Origin: SVTX01 sp045638125
GTDB taxonomy: Bacteria > Bacillota > Clostridia > Oscillospirales > CAG-272
NCBI GenBank assembly: GCA_045638125.1
Contig: JAZUAS010000029.1
Location: 1-14,832, forward strand
Length of the DNA: 14,832 bases
Direction of reading: 5' to 3'
Shown here: positions 1-6,620 of the stretch, one piece after another
How positions within the stretch are numbered: the first letter of the stretch is position 1
Layout of the letters: the number at the start of each line of letters is the position of its first letter
Made by a program: the position numbers and the translations under genes
The notes under the pieces: generated by a model
Database searches by the model: none
Told to the model about the DNA's origin: nothing
The model's input: only the letters and a program-made list of their open reading frames with translations

Positions 1-633
1 GCCGCAGTATTCAACTACGTTGCTGAAACCAACTGCTGGGCAGCTACCATCGGTGAGAACGCATACTACCTTGGCACCTACAGCAGCTATACCACCATTG
101 GTGCTTCCGCTACATCCTACATCAAGCCCGATAACACCGGCAAGAGCCAGTTCCCTGCTAACTTTGCAAGTGTTTCCGTAGCTCCCGTTGGTCCTTCCGA
201 CGTAACCGCTCCCTCTGTTGACACCGCATACAAGTTCTACCTCACCGCTAAGGACGGCAAGAACTACTACTTCAACGGTATCATCAGCGGCAAGTTCCTC
301 CAGACAACTACCGATATTCACCAGGGTATTGACGTATTCGTTGAGGCAGTTCTCAACGGTGAGACTGTTACCGGATACAGATTCTACTTCGACAATGCAG
401 GCGTTAAGACCTACATTGACATCACCACTGACGGCAAGGCTACTCTCGTAACCGAGAACCCCGCCGCAGTATTCAACTACGTTGCTGACACTAACTGCTG
501 GGCAGCTACCATCGGTGAGAACGCATACTACCTTGGCACCTACAGCAGCTACACCACCATTGGTGCTTCTGCTACATCCTACATCAAGCCCGATAACACC
601 GGCGTAAGCCAGTTCCCCGCAGGCTTTGCAATC
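1..633 (+). repeat. Tandem 462-bp (154-codon) coding repeat
   Basis: Bases 1-171 recur at 463-633, an exact offset of 462 bases, so the reading frame is kept. Over the first 57 codons I count about eight codon changes, roughly five of them silent. The window starts inside one unit, so more units probably lie upstream. The unit includes a tyrosine-rich beta segment (around GKNYYFNG) followed by the part with ENAYYLGTY and TSYIKPDN. Confidence 0.9.
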
Positions 634-1608
634 GTAGCAGTTATTGAGGAAGACACTCACGTTTGCGAATTTGCAGATGCTACTTGTGTTGCCCCCAAGA
701 CCTGCGCATGTGGCAAAACTGAGGGCGAGGCTCTTGGTCACGACATCGCTGACAACGCTTGTAAGAACTGTGGCGCAAAGGTTGTAACCGTTACCGAGGC
801 TGCTGCTCTTGAAGACGGCACTCTCGTTCTCATCACCGCAACCGTTTCCAAGATCACCTACAACTGGAGCGATTCCAGCAAGAACATGTCCGTTGACATT
901 ACCGACGGCACTACCACCCTCAACGCATACAAGCTTGGCTCTAAGGTTGGCGTAGGCGACGTAATTCTCGTTTACGGTAAGGTAGGCTCTTATAACAACA
1001 AGAAGCAGATCGCAGAGGGTGCGACCGCTGAGATTGTAACCGCTCACACCTGCACCGAGTTCACCGATGCTACTTGTGAAGCTGCTAAGACCTGTACCGT
1101 TTGCGGTGCTACCGACGGTGAGGCTCTTGGACACAACTACGTAGACGGCGTTTGCGACCGTTGTGGCGCAAAGAAGCCTGTTGCAGGGGAAGGAGTTACT
1201 GCAAATGTAGTAATTGCTGATCTTGCAGATGCTAACGGTTGGGCAAATGGCACGGCTTATACATCTTTCAATGTTGATTCTAACATTACTGTATCGGTTG
1301 CAGCAACTCCCGTTGGTGAATACGCGCAGAACTCCGGTAAGTATTACACTTCCGGCGAAAACTGGAGAATTTACCAATCTGAAAAAGCTACAGTTACTAT
1401 CGCTGCGGCAGATGGCAAGACTATTGTGTCTGTAAAGATTACATATGCTGTAAAGAATACAGGCACTCTTACACTCAATGATGCTAATATAGCAAGTGCA
1501 ACTGTTGTTGACGTTAATGCTTCCTCCATAACTTTCGGTGTAGGAAACACTGGTGATGCAACTAACGGTCAGGCTCAGATCACTGCAATTGAGGTTATTT
1601 ATAAGTAA
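1..1608 (+). CDS. Large repetitive secreted/surface protein, 3' part (5' end outside window)
   Basis: Frame 1 is open from the first base to a TAA at 1606-1608, giving 535 visible residues with no start in sight. The visible order is: the end of a 154-residue repeat unit (residues 1-57), a near-complete second unit (about 58-211), a cysteine-rich ribbon (about 220-260), a beta-rich segment resembling an OB fold (about 261-348), a second cysteine ribbon (about 349-391), and a C-terminal beta-rich domain (about 395-535) ending in ITAIEVIYK. The composition is rich in T, A, G, V and N with few charges, as in exported proteins. No LPXTG motif, membrane helix or SLH domain follows, so if it is surface-bound the anchor is non-covalent or upstream. 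The cysteine ribbons are a pattern I know from extracellular proteins of gut Clostridia. The function is not recognisable: adhesin, glycan-binding protein or C-terminal part of an extracellular enzyme are all possible. Codon choice is strongly biased (ACC, GGT, AAG, TAC), suggesting high expression. Confidence 0.85.
   Translation, partial: AAVFNYVAETNCWAATIGENAYYLGTYSSYTTIGASATSYIKPDNTGKSQFPANFASVSVAPVGPSDVTAPSVDTAYKFYLTAKDGKNYYFNGIISGKFLQTTTDIHQGIDVFVEAVLNGETVTGYRFYFDNAGVKTYIDITTDGKATLVTENPAAVFNYVADTNCWAATIGENAYYLGTYSSYTTIGASATSYIKPDNTGVSQFPAGFAIVAVIEEDTHVCEFADATCVAPKTCACGKTEGEALGHDIADNACKNCGAKVVTVTEAAALEDGTLVLITATVSKITYNWSDSSKNMSVDITDGTTTLNAYKLGSKVGVGDVILVYGKVGSYNNKKQIAEGATAEIVTAHTCTEFTDATCEAAKTCTVCGATDGEALGHNYVDGVCDRCGAKKPVAGEGVTANVVIADLADANGWANGTAYTSFNVDSNITVSVAATPVGEYAQNSGKYYTSGENWRIYQSEKATVTIAAADGKTIVSVKITYAVKNTGTLTLNDANIASATVVDVNASSITFGVGNTGDATNGQAQITAIEVIYK
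658..1173 (+). repeat. Two cysteine-ribbon repeats flanking an OB-like segment
   Basis: Ribbon 1 (658-780) and ribbon 2 (1045-1173) are diverged copies with the order H-x-C, DATC, KTC, GEALGH, CxxCGAK. Ribbon 1 has CAC where ribbon 2 has CTVC, so one knuckle is CxC and the other CxxC. The cysteine pairs suggest structural metal binding or disulphides; the sequence does not say which. Confidence 0.7.
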
Positions 1609-1632
1609 TAAATAAATTTAAACGAACATTTT

Positions 1633-1659
1633 CCACCCCGCTTCGGCGGGGTGGTTTTT
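1633..1659 (+). terminator. Rho-independent terminator with UUCG loop
   Basis: The arms ccaccccgc (1633-1641) and gcggggtgg (1646-1654) form a perfect 9-bp stem around a TTCG tetraloop, followed by five T residues. It lies 25 bases after the stop of the repetitive protein and isolates it from the next gene. Confidence 0.95.
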
Positions 1660-1721
1660 AGTTTCAAAAATCATATATTCCCTCTTTTTCAAAAGCATTA
1701 CTTGTTTTTTGACCAAATTTA

Positions 1722-1750
1722 TTGAAAAAAGCCGAAAAATATGTTATAAT
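1722..1750 (+). promoter_or_regulatory. Strong sigma-A-type promoter of the lipoprotein gene
   Basis: TTGAAA (1722-1727), a 17-base spacer, and TATAAT (1745-1750) preceded by TGT, an extended -10. Transcription should start near 1757, leaving a leader of about 25 bases with SD GGAAGG at 1771-1776, six bases before the ATG. Confidence 0.88.
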
Positions 1751-1782
1751 ATCAATGTAAATTTTGTTTTGGAAGGTAAAGT

Positions 1783-3285
1783 ATGAAAATCAGCTGTAAA
1801 ATACTATCTATATTACTTGCGCTACTGATTATTACGACAACGGCTACGGGATGCGATCAGCTTTCCCTTTTAGACGGCGCGCTTGACGGCATATTCGGTG
1901 CTCTGGAAACCGAAAGCGAGTCTGAGTCGAAGGATCAATCGGTTCAATCCGATCTGCCGGAGAATACAGAAGCCGAGGAATCGACAACCGACTCTGAGGT
2001 CGCTTCTACCGAGCCTGCAACCGATACCGAAACCGAGTCTGAAAGCGAAAGCGAGACCGAGGCAGAGCGTGTTGGAAGCATAAGCATTCTCAACGGAAGC
2101 GAGATCACCCTCGAGGTAGGCGAAAGCGTCAGGTTGACCGTATACAAATCCCCCTTTATCAAGCAAAACGTCGGCTGGTCTGCCGACAGCAGAATCGTTT
2201 ACGTTGACGAAACCGGACACCTCACCGCGCTTGAGGTAGGAGACGTTACGGTTACGGCATTCGCGGGCAAGGCTACCGACAGCATTCTTATCCATGTAAT
2301 TGCCAAGACAGAGGATACCACCGTTACGACCGAAACAGAGCCACCGATAGACGATGAAACCTCCACATTTTGCGACGGTCTGCTTGAAACCCTTCCCCGT
2401 GAGGAGATCCACGAGGCGGTTAATTCTCCATCCGACCATCTCCCCGCAGGAAGCTATGAGGAGGCCATCGAGAGAACCGAGAAAAATCAGCTCTCGGGCT
2501 ACGATTTCGTTCCCGATCAAGCGCCTATCCTCTCGGAATACCGCCCGATGCAGGATGGAAAGTATATCAAAAATAATAATTCCTACTATATCGACTACAA
2601 CACCTACGTCGTCGTCGACGCATACGGCAGAGAGGTCTTCCGCATCTACCGTGGAGGCGCGTACATAACCCTTGAGGAGGTAGCCGCATACGTATACGCC
2701 TTTGGCACTTATCCCGCAAATCACACCTCGAAAAAGACCACCAGCGTCTCCGGAAACGCATGGGGCATATATCTGCGCTCCAATCATTCAAAGTTCACCG
2801 GTGACACGTCCAAATACCCCTACGAGCCCGAGCTTCCGCGCATCAGCGGCTGCGGCGGGGATCTCCAATACTGGGAGATGGATATAGGCACCACCGGTAC
2901 CGACTGCGACCCCAGCTATACCGCCAAAATTTATAACAACGGCTCTAAGATCACGCGCGGAGCCGCAAGAATAGTTTACACCTGGAACGACCTCAACGGC
3001 AACGGCTTGACCGACTCCACGGATATAGTTTTCGTATTCTACACCTACAACCACTATAACGATTTTCAGGAGTATCTGAATTATTACGGCGGCTGGGGTG
3101 AGATCTTTGGAAACATCACGGGTGGCGGAAAGATCTCCAGCAAGAGCGACTACAATCCTACGTCCTACGTACCTGTCATCGCAGGCGGCATTTCTCCCAA
3201 GACTGCTGAAATTCGCCTCGGCGAGGATTACGTTTTGTTCGCATGGCTCGACCGCCGAGCGTTTGAAATGGCGATGAGTGCTTGA
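1783..3285 (+). CDS. Lipoprotein with Big_2-like Ig domain and C-terminal barnase-like domain
   Basis: The ATG has a well-placed SD, and a hydrophobic stretch (residues 6-21) leads to Cys24 in ATGC, a lipobox; the product is probably a lipid-anchored extracytoplasmic protein. Residues 42-95 are an acidic Ser/Glu/Thr linker. Residues 97-175 have the form of a bacterial Ig-like (Big_2) domain (ITLEVGESVRLTV, then GDVTVTAFAG). From about 297 the sequence follows barnase by eye: EEVAAYVYAFGTYPAN (298-313) matches the VADYLQTYHKLPDN region, GGD is at 358-360, ITRGAARIVYT at 390-400, and NHYNDFQ (423-429) matches DHYQTFT. Lys317 and His424 sit where barnase has Lys27 and His102. The Glu73 position appears to be Ala394, and the arginine loop is replaced by DLNGNGLTDSTD (403-414), which has EF-hand/dockerin spacing. 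It may therefore bind rather than cut RNA, or use other residues. It is alone in its transcript. The fold call is an inference from short motifs. Confidence 0.72.
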   Translation: MKISCKILSILLALLIITTTATGCDQLSLLDGALDGIFGALETESESESKDQSVQSDLPENTEAEESTTDSEVASTEPATDTETESESESETEAERVGSISILNGSEITLEVGESVRLTVYKSPFIKQNVGWSADSRIVYVDETGHLTALEVGDVTVTAFAGKATDSILIHVIAKTEDTTVTTETEPPIDDETSTFCDGLLETLPREEIHEAVNSPSDHLPAGSYEEAIERTEKNQLSGYDFVPDQAPILSEYRPMQDGKYIKNNNSYYIDYNTYVVVDAYGREVFRIYRGGAYITLEEVAAYVYAFGTYPANHTSKKTTSVSGNAWGIYLRSNHSKFTGDTSKYPYEPELPRISGCGGDLQYWEMDIGTTGTDCDPSYTAKIYNNGSKITRGAARIVYTWNDLNGNGLTDSTDIVFVFYTYNHYNDFQEYLNYYGGWGEIFGNITGGGKISSKSDYNPTSYVPVIAGGISPKTAEIRLGEDYVLFAWLDRRAFEMAMSA

Positions 3286-3286
3286 T

Positions 3287-3425
3287 AAATTGCAATTTAT
3301 CGAGGACTTCTCGGCGATGTCTTTTTGAAAGTTTTTACGTCGCTTTTTCCAAAAAGCGACAGCCGATCCAACGTGCGGAGCGTTGGTCGCCCTCCGCAGA
3401 GGGCGAAACATCTCTATCGGCGTTT
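3287..3425 (+). repeat. Three-hairpin intergenic repeat, copy A
   Basis: Reading forward: an outer arm (3287-3321), the lead AAAGTTTTT, H1 gtcgcttttt/aaaaagcgac (3339-3360), the joint AGCCG, H2 ccaacg/cgttgg (3368-3386), TCGC, H3 cgccctc/gagggcg with loop cgca (3388-3405), then a GAAA tail. The order matches copies B and C although the stem sequences differ. Confidence 0.75.
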
Positions 3426-3569
3426 TCTTTTGTTAGCTTTTCTTTTGCGCCTGCTGTGTCAAAAGAAAAGCGAAGAACGATTCAGATACACTTTGCGTAG
3501 AAAGGGGAACCCCCAATTGTGTGTTCCCCTCTGCCAAGCCTATGGCTTGGCATTCACCCCTCGTGGCGC

Positions 3570-3702
3570 TTTCTGACGATAAGGAATTTCGCGCCTTGCG
3601 AGGCGCGACCGCCGATCTCGGCGGCTCAGACGAGCTTTTGAAAAAGCTCGAGCAAAACTTTTCAAAAGACACCGCCGTGAAGTTCTCAACAAATCAAAAT
3701 TC
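3570..3702 (-). repeat. Three-hairpin intergenic repeat, copy B (inverted relative to A)
   Basis: On the minus strand: an outer arm (3702 to 3668) matching copy A at 26 of 35 positions, the lead GAAAAGTTTT, H1 cgagcttt/aaagctcg (3631-3650), the joint GAGCCG, H2 ccgccga/tcggcgg (3609-3624), TCGC shared with H3, H3 cgcgcct/aggcgcg with loop cgca (3589-3608), then a GAAATTCCTTATCG tail resembling the copy A tail (GAAACATCTCTATCG). Confidence 0.75.
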
Positions 3703-3712
3703 TGTTGACAAT

Positions 3713-3743
3713 AAAAACCGACGAACAAAATTCGTCGGTTTTT
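3713..3743. terminator. Bidirectional terminator, end of the surE operon
   Basis: The arms aaaaaccgacgaa (3713-3725) and ttcgtcggttttt (3731-3743) form a 13-bp stem with loop caaaa. T runs lie on both strands. It begins three bases beyond the surE stop and also faces the convergent lipoprotein gene. Confidence 0.93.
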
Positions 3744-3745
3744 GT

Positions 3746-4468
3746 TTATTTACAAAGTGTTTTAAGCTTATCGTACGCGGCAAGATCGGTCTTTTTGGCG
3801 GTCAAGGGCGTTACGGAGACGTATCCGCTCGTCAGGGCGTTTATATCTACTGTAAGGTCGCTTTTGTCTCCCTCTACGGGGTCGCCTACCTGCTTATACA
3901 TATCGTTTCCGCAGTAAACGAAGGAATCGCTGTAAAACATTCCGCCCTGCTTGGTAATTTTGATACCAATGCTCTTTTCGGTGGGGATATTTACGTTGAG
4001 AAGCTGGGTGGAGTCAAGCAAAGCGTTCTCTTCAATAAAGGAATAGACCGAGTCAAGCTCGGCTATAGCGTTATCAAATCCCGTTTTGTCGGTAGAAAAG
4101 GCTATTGCTTGAAGCCCCATACGGGATGCCTCAAAAATCGCTCCGATCGTTCCCGAATAGGCTATATCGTCGCCAAGATTGTAGCCTTTGTTGATTCCCG
4201 AGAGGACAAGGTCATATTCTCTTTCAAGCCCCAGAACTCCGAATCTGACGCAATCTGCAGGGGTAGAATCCATCGCCCACGCTTCTATTCCGTCAAAATC
4301 GACTCGCTTTATCTCCACGGGATGGAAAAAATCTATCGATTGACTCTTTCCGCTCTGCTCGACCTTTGGCGCAACCACGGTAACCTCTCCGAATTTGGTC
4401 GCCCAACGCGCGAGAGCCTTGAGAGAAGCGGACTCGATCCCGTCGTCGTTAGTTACGAGTATTTTCAT
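3746..4468 (-). CDS. surE: 5'/3'-nucleotidase SurE
   Basis: 240 residues, close to the usual family length. SurE enzymes are metal-dependent phosphatases that dephosphorylate nucleoside 5'- and 3'-monophosphates and, in some species, short polyphosphates in the cytoplasm. The family signatures are intact: NDDG at 7-10 (Asp8 and Asp9 are metal ligands), QSG with Ser39, and SGINKGYNLGDD (90-101) followed by YSGT, with Asn93 as the remaining metal ligand. The ATG overlaps the stop of the upstream DHH phosphoesterase as ATGA, with GAGGG just upstream serving as SD, so the two are probably translationally coupled. It is the last gene of a three-gene operon. Its role here fits clean-up of the mononucleotides released by the two upstream phosphoesterases. 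Confidence 0.96.
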   Translation of the reverse strand: MKILVTNDDGIESASLKALARWATKFGEVTVVAPKVEQSGKSQSIDFFHPVEIKRVDFDGIEAWAMDSTPADCVRFGVLGLEREYDLVLSGINKGYNLGDDIAYSGTIGAIFEASRMGLQAIAFSTDKTGFDNAIAELDSVYSFIEENALLDSTQLLNVNIPTEKSIGIKITKQGGMFYSDSFVYCGNDMYKQVGDPVEGDKSDLTVDINALTSGYVSVTPLTAKKTDLAAYDKLKTLCK

Positions 4469-5448
4469 ATCCAGCCCTCGTTATTTTCCTTGTATTCCTT
4501 GAGTCTTTCGTCGCACTCCGCAAGCAACGCGCCCATTTCCTTTTTGGCATGGAGCGTTGCGCCTGCCGCGCAGGCATGACCGCCGCCTCGGTAGCGCTCT
4601 GCCACTTCGCTGACGGTTACAAATCTGGAGCGAAGACGCACTCGAATAGTTTTGCTTTCGGCGTTTTCAATGAATGCCGCCCAAATAAGACTGCCTCTGA
4701 TAGATTCCAAGTGAGACACGCACGCACTTGCCTGCTCGCTGGAAAGACCGAATTTTTTCTGCATCGCTTTATCGACGTAGATGTATGCCACGCCGTTTTT
4801 AGTGATCTTCATTTTCTTATAGACGTAGGACTGGAATTTCAGCTCCTCGAAATCCTTGATATAAAGATTTGCGTAGAGGGTATCGGTGTCGACTCCCTCG
4901 TCGAGAAGCATACCTGCATATCGCATGGTGTCACCGGAAACGTCGCGGAAGCGGAAGCGTCCCGAGTCGGTAACCATACCTGTATAGAGGTAGGTAGCCG
5001 CTTCTTTATTTATCTTCAGCTCATCGCGGAAGGTGTAATAAAACTCGGCAACCATCTCGCAGGTCGAAGATTTTTCCTCCTCTATCCAGCAATAATCACC
5101 GTAGGGCTTGTGGTCGATATGGTGGTCGATCTTTGCGATCTCACGGCAAAGCTTATATTTGGGGTTTGAAATTCTGTCCTCGGTTCCGGTATCCAGCACG
5201 AGTGCCAGCGCGTCGGCATAAAGCTCGTCGGCAATAGGCTCGTCCTCTCCGCCAAGAAAGCGAAGATAATCCGAGTAATCGTTGTTGATGAGGTATATTT
5301 CCTTTTCGGGATAGGTTGCGCGAAGGATCTCACGCATACCCTTGGTAGAACCGATAGCGTCGCCGTCGGGTCTGAAATGACGGAATATGATGATTCTATT
5401 ATATTCCTTGATCTTTCCAAGTATCAGCTCCATCTTTTCTCTGTTCAT
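4465..5448 (-). CDS. DHH/DHHA1 phosphoesterase, NrnA-like (nanoRNase/pAp phosphatase), paralogue 2
   Basis: 327 residues, the usual NrnA length. NrnA enzymes hydrolyse 2-5-mer RNA (nanoRNA) and 3'-phosphoadenosine 5'-phosphate using two Mn ions. Motifs seen: RHFRPDGDAIGS with His24, Asp28 and Asp30; LDTG with Asp86; IDHH with DHH at 108-110; MVTDSGRF with Asp161; and the DHHA1 substrate motif RGGGHACAAG (287-296). All catalytic positions look intact. It starts four bases inside the preceding paralogue (ATGA overlap) with GGAGG seven bases upstream, and its stop overlaps the surE start. The exact substrate (nanoRNA, pAp, c-di-AMP or pApA) cannot be told from sequence. No DAC or GGDEF sensory domain is attached, which argues against the GdpP type. 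Confidence 0.93.
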   Translation of the reverse strand: MNREKMELILGKIKEYNRIIIFRHFRPDGDAIGSTKGMREILRATYPEKEIYLINNDYSDYLRFLGGEDEPIADELYADALALVLDTGTEDRISNPKYKLCREIAKIDHHIDHKPYGDYCWIEEEKSSTCEMVAEFYYTFRDELKINKEAATYLYTGMVTDSGRFRFRDVSGDTMRYAGMLLDEGVDTDTLYANLYIKDFEELKFQSYVYKKMKITKNGVAYIYVDKAMQKKFGLSSEQASACVSHLESIRGSLIWAAFIENAESKTIRVRLRSRFVTVSEVAERYRGGGHACAAGATLHAKKEMGALLAECDERLKEYKENNEGWI

Positions 5449-6386
5449 TTGTTTTCCTCCGCAATCTTATCAAGATCTTTAAGCAGAGCCATCGCTTCAT
5501 CGTAGCTCTTCAATGTGCATCCGCTCGCTTTTTCATGGCCTCCGCCACCGTACTTGACGGCGGTGCGGTTTATGTTATAGCGGCTGGAGCGAAGCTCACA
5601 AAGCACACCATCCTCGGTCTCGGTGAAGTTGGCCCAGATGTCAACTCCGCGTATCTCACCCATAACTCCAACCATTCCGCGAGAAATCGTAAAGGTATCC
5701 TCACCACTCTCACGCGCCTCATCTGCAGTTGTGTAGATGTATGCCACGTTTTGCTCGGTAAAGCGAACTTTGAGCACAAACTGTGCGCGAAGGCGAATAT
5801 AGGAAAAATCGTCTGCGTAGAGATTGCGGTATATATCGGACGTGTCTATTCCCTCTTCAAGAAGACGTGCCGCGCGGCGCATTGTCTCGGGAGTGGTAGA
5901 ATCATAGCGGAAACGTCCCGAATCGGTCACCATACCCGTATAGATCGCCGTTGCCGCGTCGCTTGAGATCTTCCATTCTGCCTCTGTGGCGAGGGCGACG
6001 ATCAAGCCGCAGCAACTCTCAAAGATTGTGTCAGTGACCTCAACGTTTGCGATCTTCTCGCAAAAGATGTGATGGTCTATGCGCGCGGTCTCTGCCGCCA
6101 GATTGTATCTGGTGTCACTGATAAGCGCACTGGCAGACGTATCGAGAATAATGGCAAGAGCGCCTGCATAGTCCTCATCCGAAACCGCGTCGGGGCTGCT
6201 ATCCTTAACGAAGGCATATCTTCCTGCGGCGTCTCCCACGGCTCTCACTCGCTTGTCGGGATAATTTTCGGCAATAAGCTTTTTGAGTCCGATCTGGCTT
6301 CCGATCGCGTCTCCGTCCGGCTTGGTATGTCGATGAATAATTATCGTATCATATTTTTCAATCAGTGAAATAATGGCTTCAAACAT
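5445..6386 (-). CDS. DHH/DHHA1 phosphoesterase, NrnA-like, paralogue 1 (first gene of operon)
   Basis: 313 residues with the same architecture as its downstream neighbour, but clearly diverged from it. Motifs: RHTKPDGDAIGS (His20, Asp24, Asp26), LDTS (Asp82), RIDHH (DHH 104-106), MVTDSGRFRY (Asp155) and YGGGGHEKASG (279-289). The DHHA1 half differs most from paralogue 2, notably between residues 205 and 275, so the two may prefer different oligonucleotides. The ATG at 6386 has a strong SD (AGGAGG at 6394-6399, seven bases away). It is the promoter-proximal gene of the operon, with a structured leader of about 87 bases. One of the pair may correspond to nrnA; I cannot say which. Confidence 0.93.
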   Translation of the reverse strand: MFEAIISLIEKYDTIIIHRHTKPDGDAIGSQIGLKKLIAENYPDKRVRAVGDAAGRYAFVKDSSPDAVSDEDYAGALAIILDTSASALISDTRYNLAAETARIDHHIFCEKIANVEVTDTIFESCCGLIVALATEAEWKISSDAATAIYTGMVTDSGRFRYDSTTPETMRRAARLLEEGIDTSDIYRNLYADDFSYIRLRAQFVLKVRFTEQNVAYIYTTADEARESGEDTFTISRGMVGVMGEIRGVDIWANFTETEDGVLCELRSSRYNINRTAVKYGGGGHEKASGCTLKSYDEAMALLKDLDKIAEENK

Positions 6387-6405
6387 ATAAAGCCCTCCTT
6401 ACGTA

Positions 6406-6460
6406 TAAAAATAGCCTTGTGCTCTCCCAAAGGTTCTTTCGGGCGAGCATAGACTCAAGG
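6406..6460 (-). promoter_or_regulatory. Long structured hairpin in the 5' leader of the phosphoesterase operon
   Basis: On the minus strand the leader reads CCTTG (6460-6456), a six-base internal loop, TGCTC, CCC, AAAG, loop aac, CTTT, GGG, GAGCA, CAAGG (6419-6415), then CTATTTTTA. Four nested stems form one imperfect hairpin followed by a T-rich stretch, between the promoter and the SD. It could be an attenuator or an RNA-binding site. It matches no riboswitch that I know. Confidence 0.6.
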
Positions 6461-6479
6461 TCGCTAAATCTCCTTTTAC

Positions 6480-6508
6480 ATTATATCACAGTTTCGGTCA
6501 AATTTCAA
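6480..6508 (-). promoter_or_regulatory. Promoter of the nrnA-like/nrnA-like/surE operon
   Basis: On the minus strand: TTGAAA (6508-6503), a 17-base spacer, and TATAAT (6485-6480) preceded by TGA, an extended -10. The start of transcription should be near 6473. Confidence 0.88.
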
Positions 6509-6537
6509 TATTAAAATATATTTTTACGTTTTTTCCC

Positions 6538-6566
6538 TTGCTCTATGACAAAAAATATGTTATACT
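6538..6566 (+). promoter_or_regulatory. Promoter of tdk (extended -10)
   Basis: TATACT (6561-6566) is preceded by TGT. A weak -35, TTGCTC (6538-6543), sits 17 bases upstream. This promoter is back-to-back with that of the divergent operon, with 29 bases between the two -35 boxes. Confidence 0.72.
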
Positions 6567-6584
6567 GGTATTTAGAAAACGCGT

Positions 6585-6600
6585 GCCCGTAAAAACGGGC
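6585..6600 (+). promoter_or_regulatory. Small hairpin just before the tdk ribosome binding site
   Basis: gcccgt (6585-6590), loop aaaa, acgggc (6595-6600). It ends two bases before the SD AAAGGA (6603-6608), which is itself 12 bases from the ATG, a long spacing. There is no T run, so it is not a terminator; it may affect message stability or ribosome access. Confidence 0.45.
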
Positions 6601-6620
6601 TGAAAGGACACAACTTTATA

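Larger units (their letters stand above)
3286..3712. repeat. Hairpin-dense non-coding block between convergent genes
   Basis: About 430 bases separate the lipoprotein gene from the terminator of surE. They contain a chain of inverted repeats and no credible gene. After the 18-bp palindrome at 3284-3301, which overlaps the upstream stop codon, come hairpins at 3339-3360, 3368-3386, 3388-3405, 3436-3471 (12-bp stem gcttttcttttg), 3503-3530 (aggggaac/gttcccct), 3532-3552 (tgccaagcc/ggcttggca), 3589-3608, 3609-3624 and 3631-3650. The two ends are inverted copies of one unit, listed separately as copies A and B. Long open frames crossing the block are by-products of the repeats. Confidence 0.85.

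Noticed and set aside
1870..3411. Two long minus-strand open frames (1870-2787 and 2788-3411)
   Set aside because: Both are antisense to the lipoprotein gene, which has a strong promoter, SD, signal peptide and domain motifs. The minus frames have no SD or family features.
3521..4579. 352-codon open frame on the plus strand
   Set aside because: It starts inside the hairpin repeat block and then runs antisense through surE, whose motifs are unmistakable. The protein has no recognisable family.
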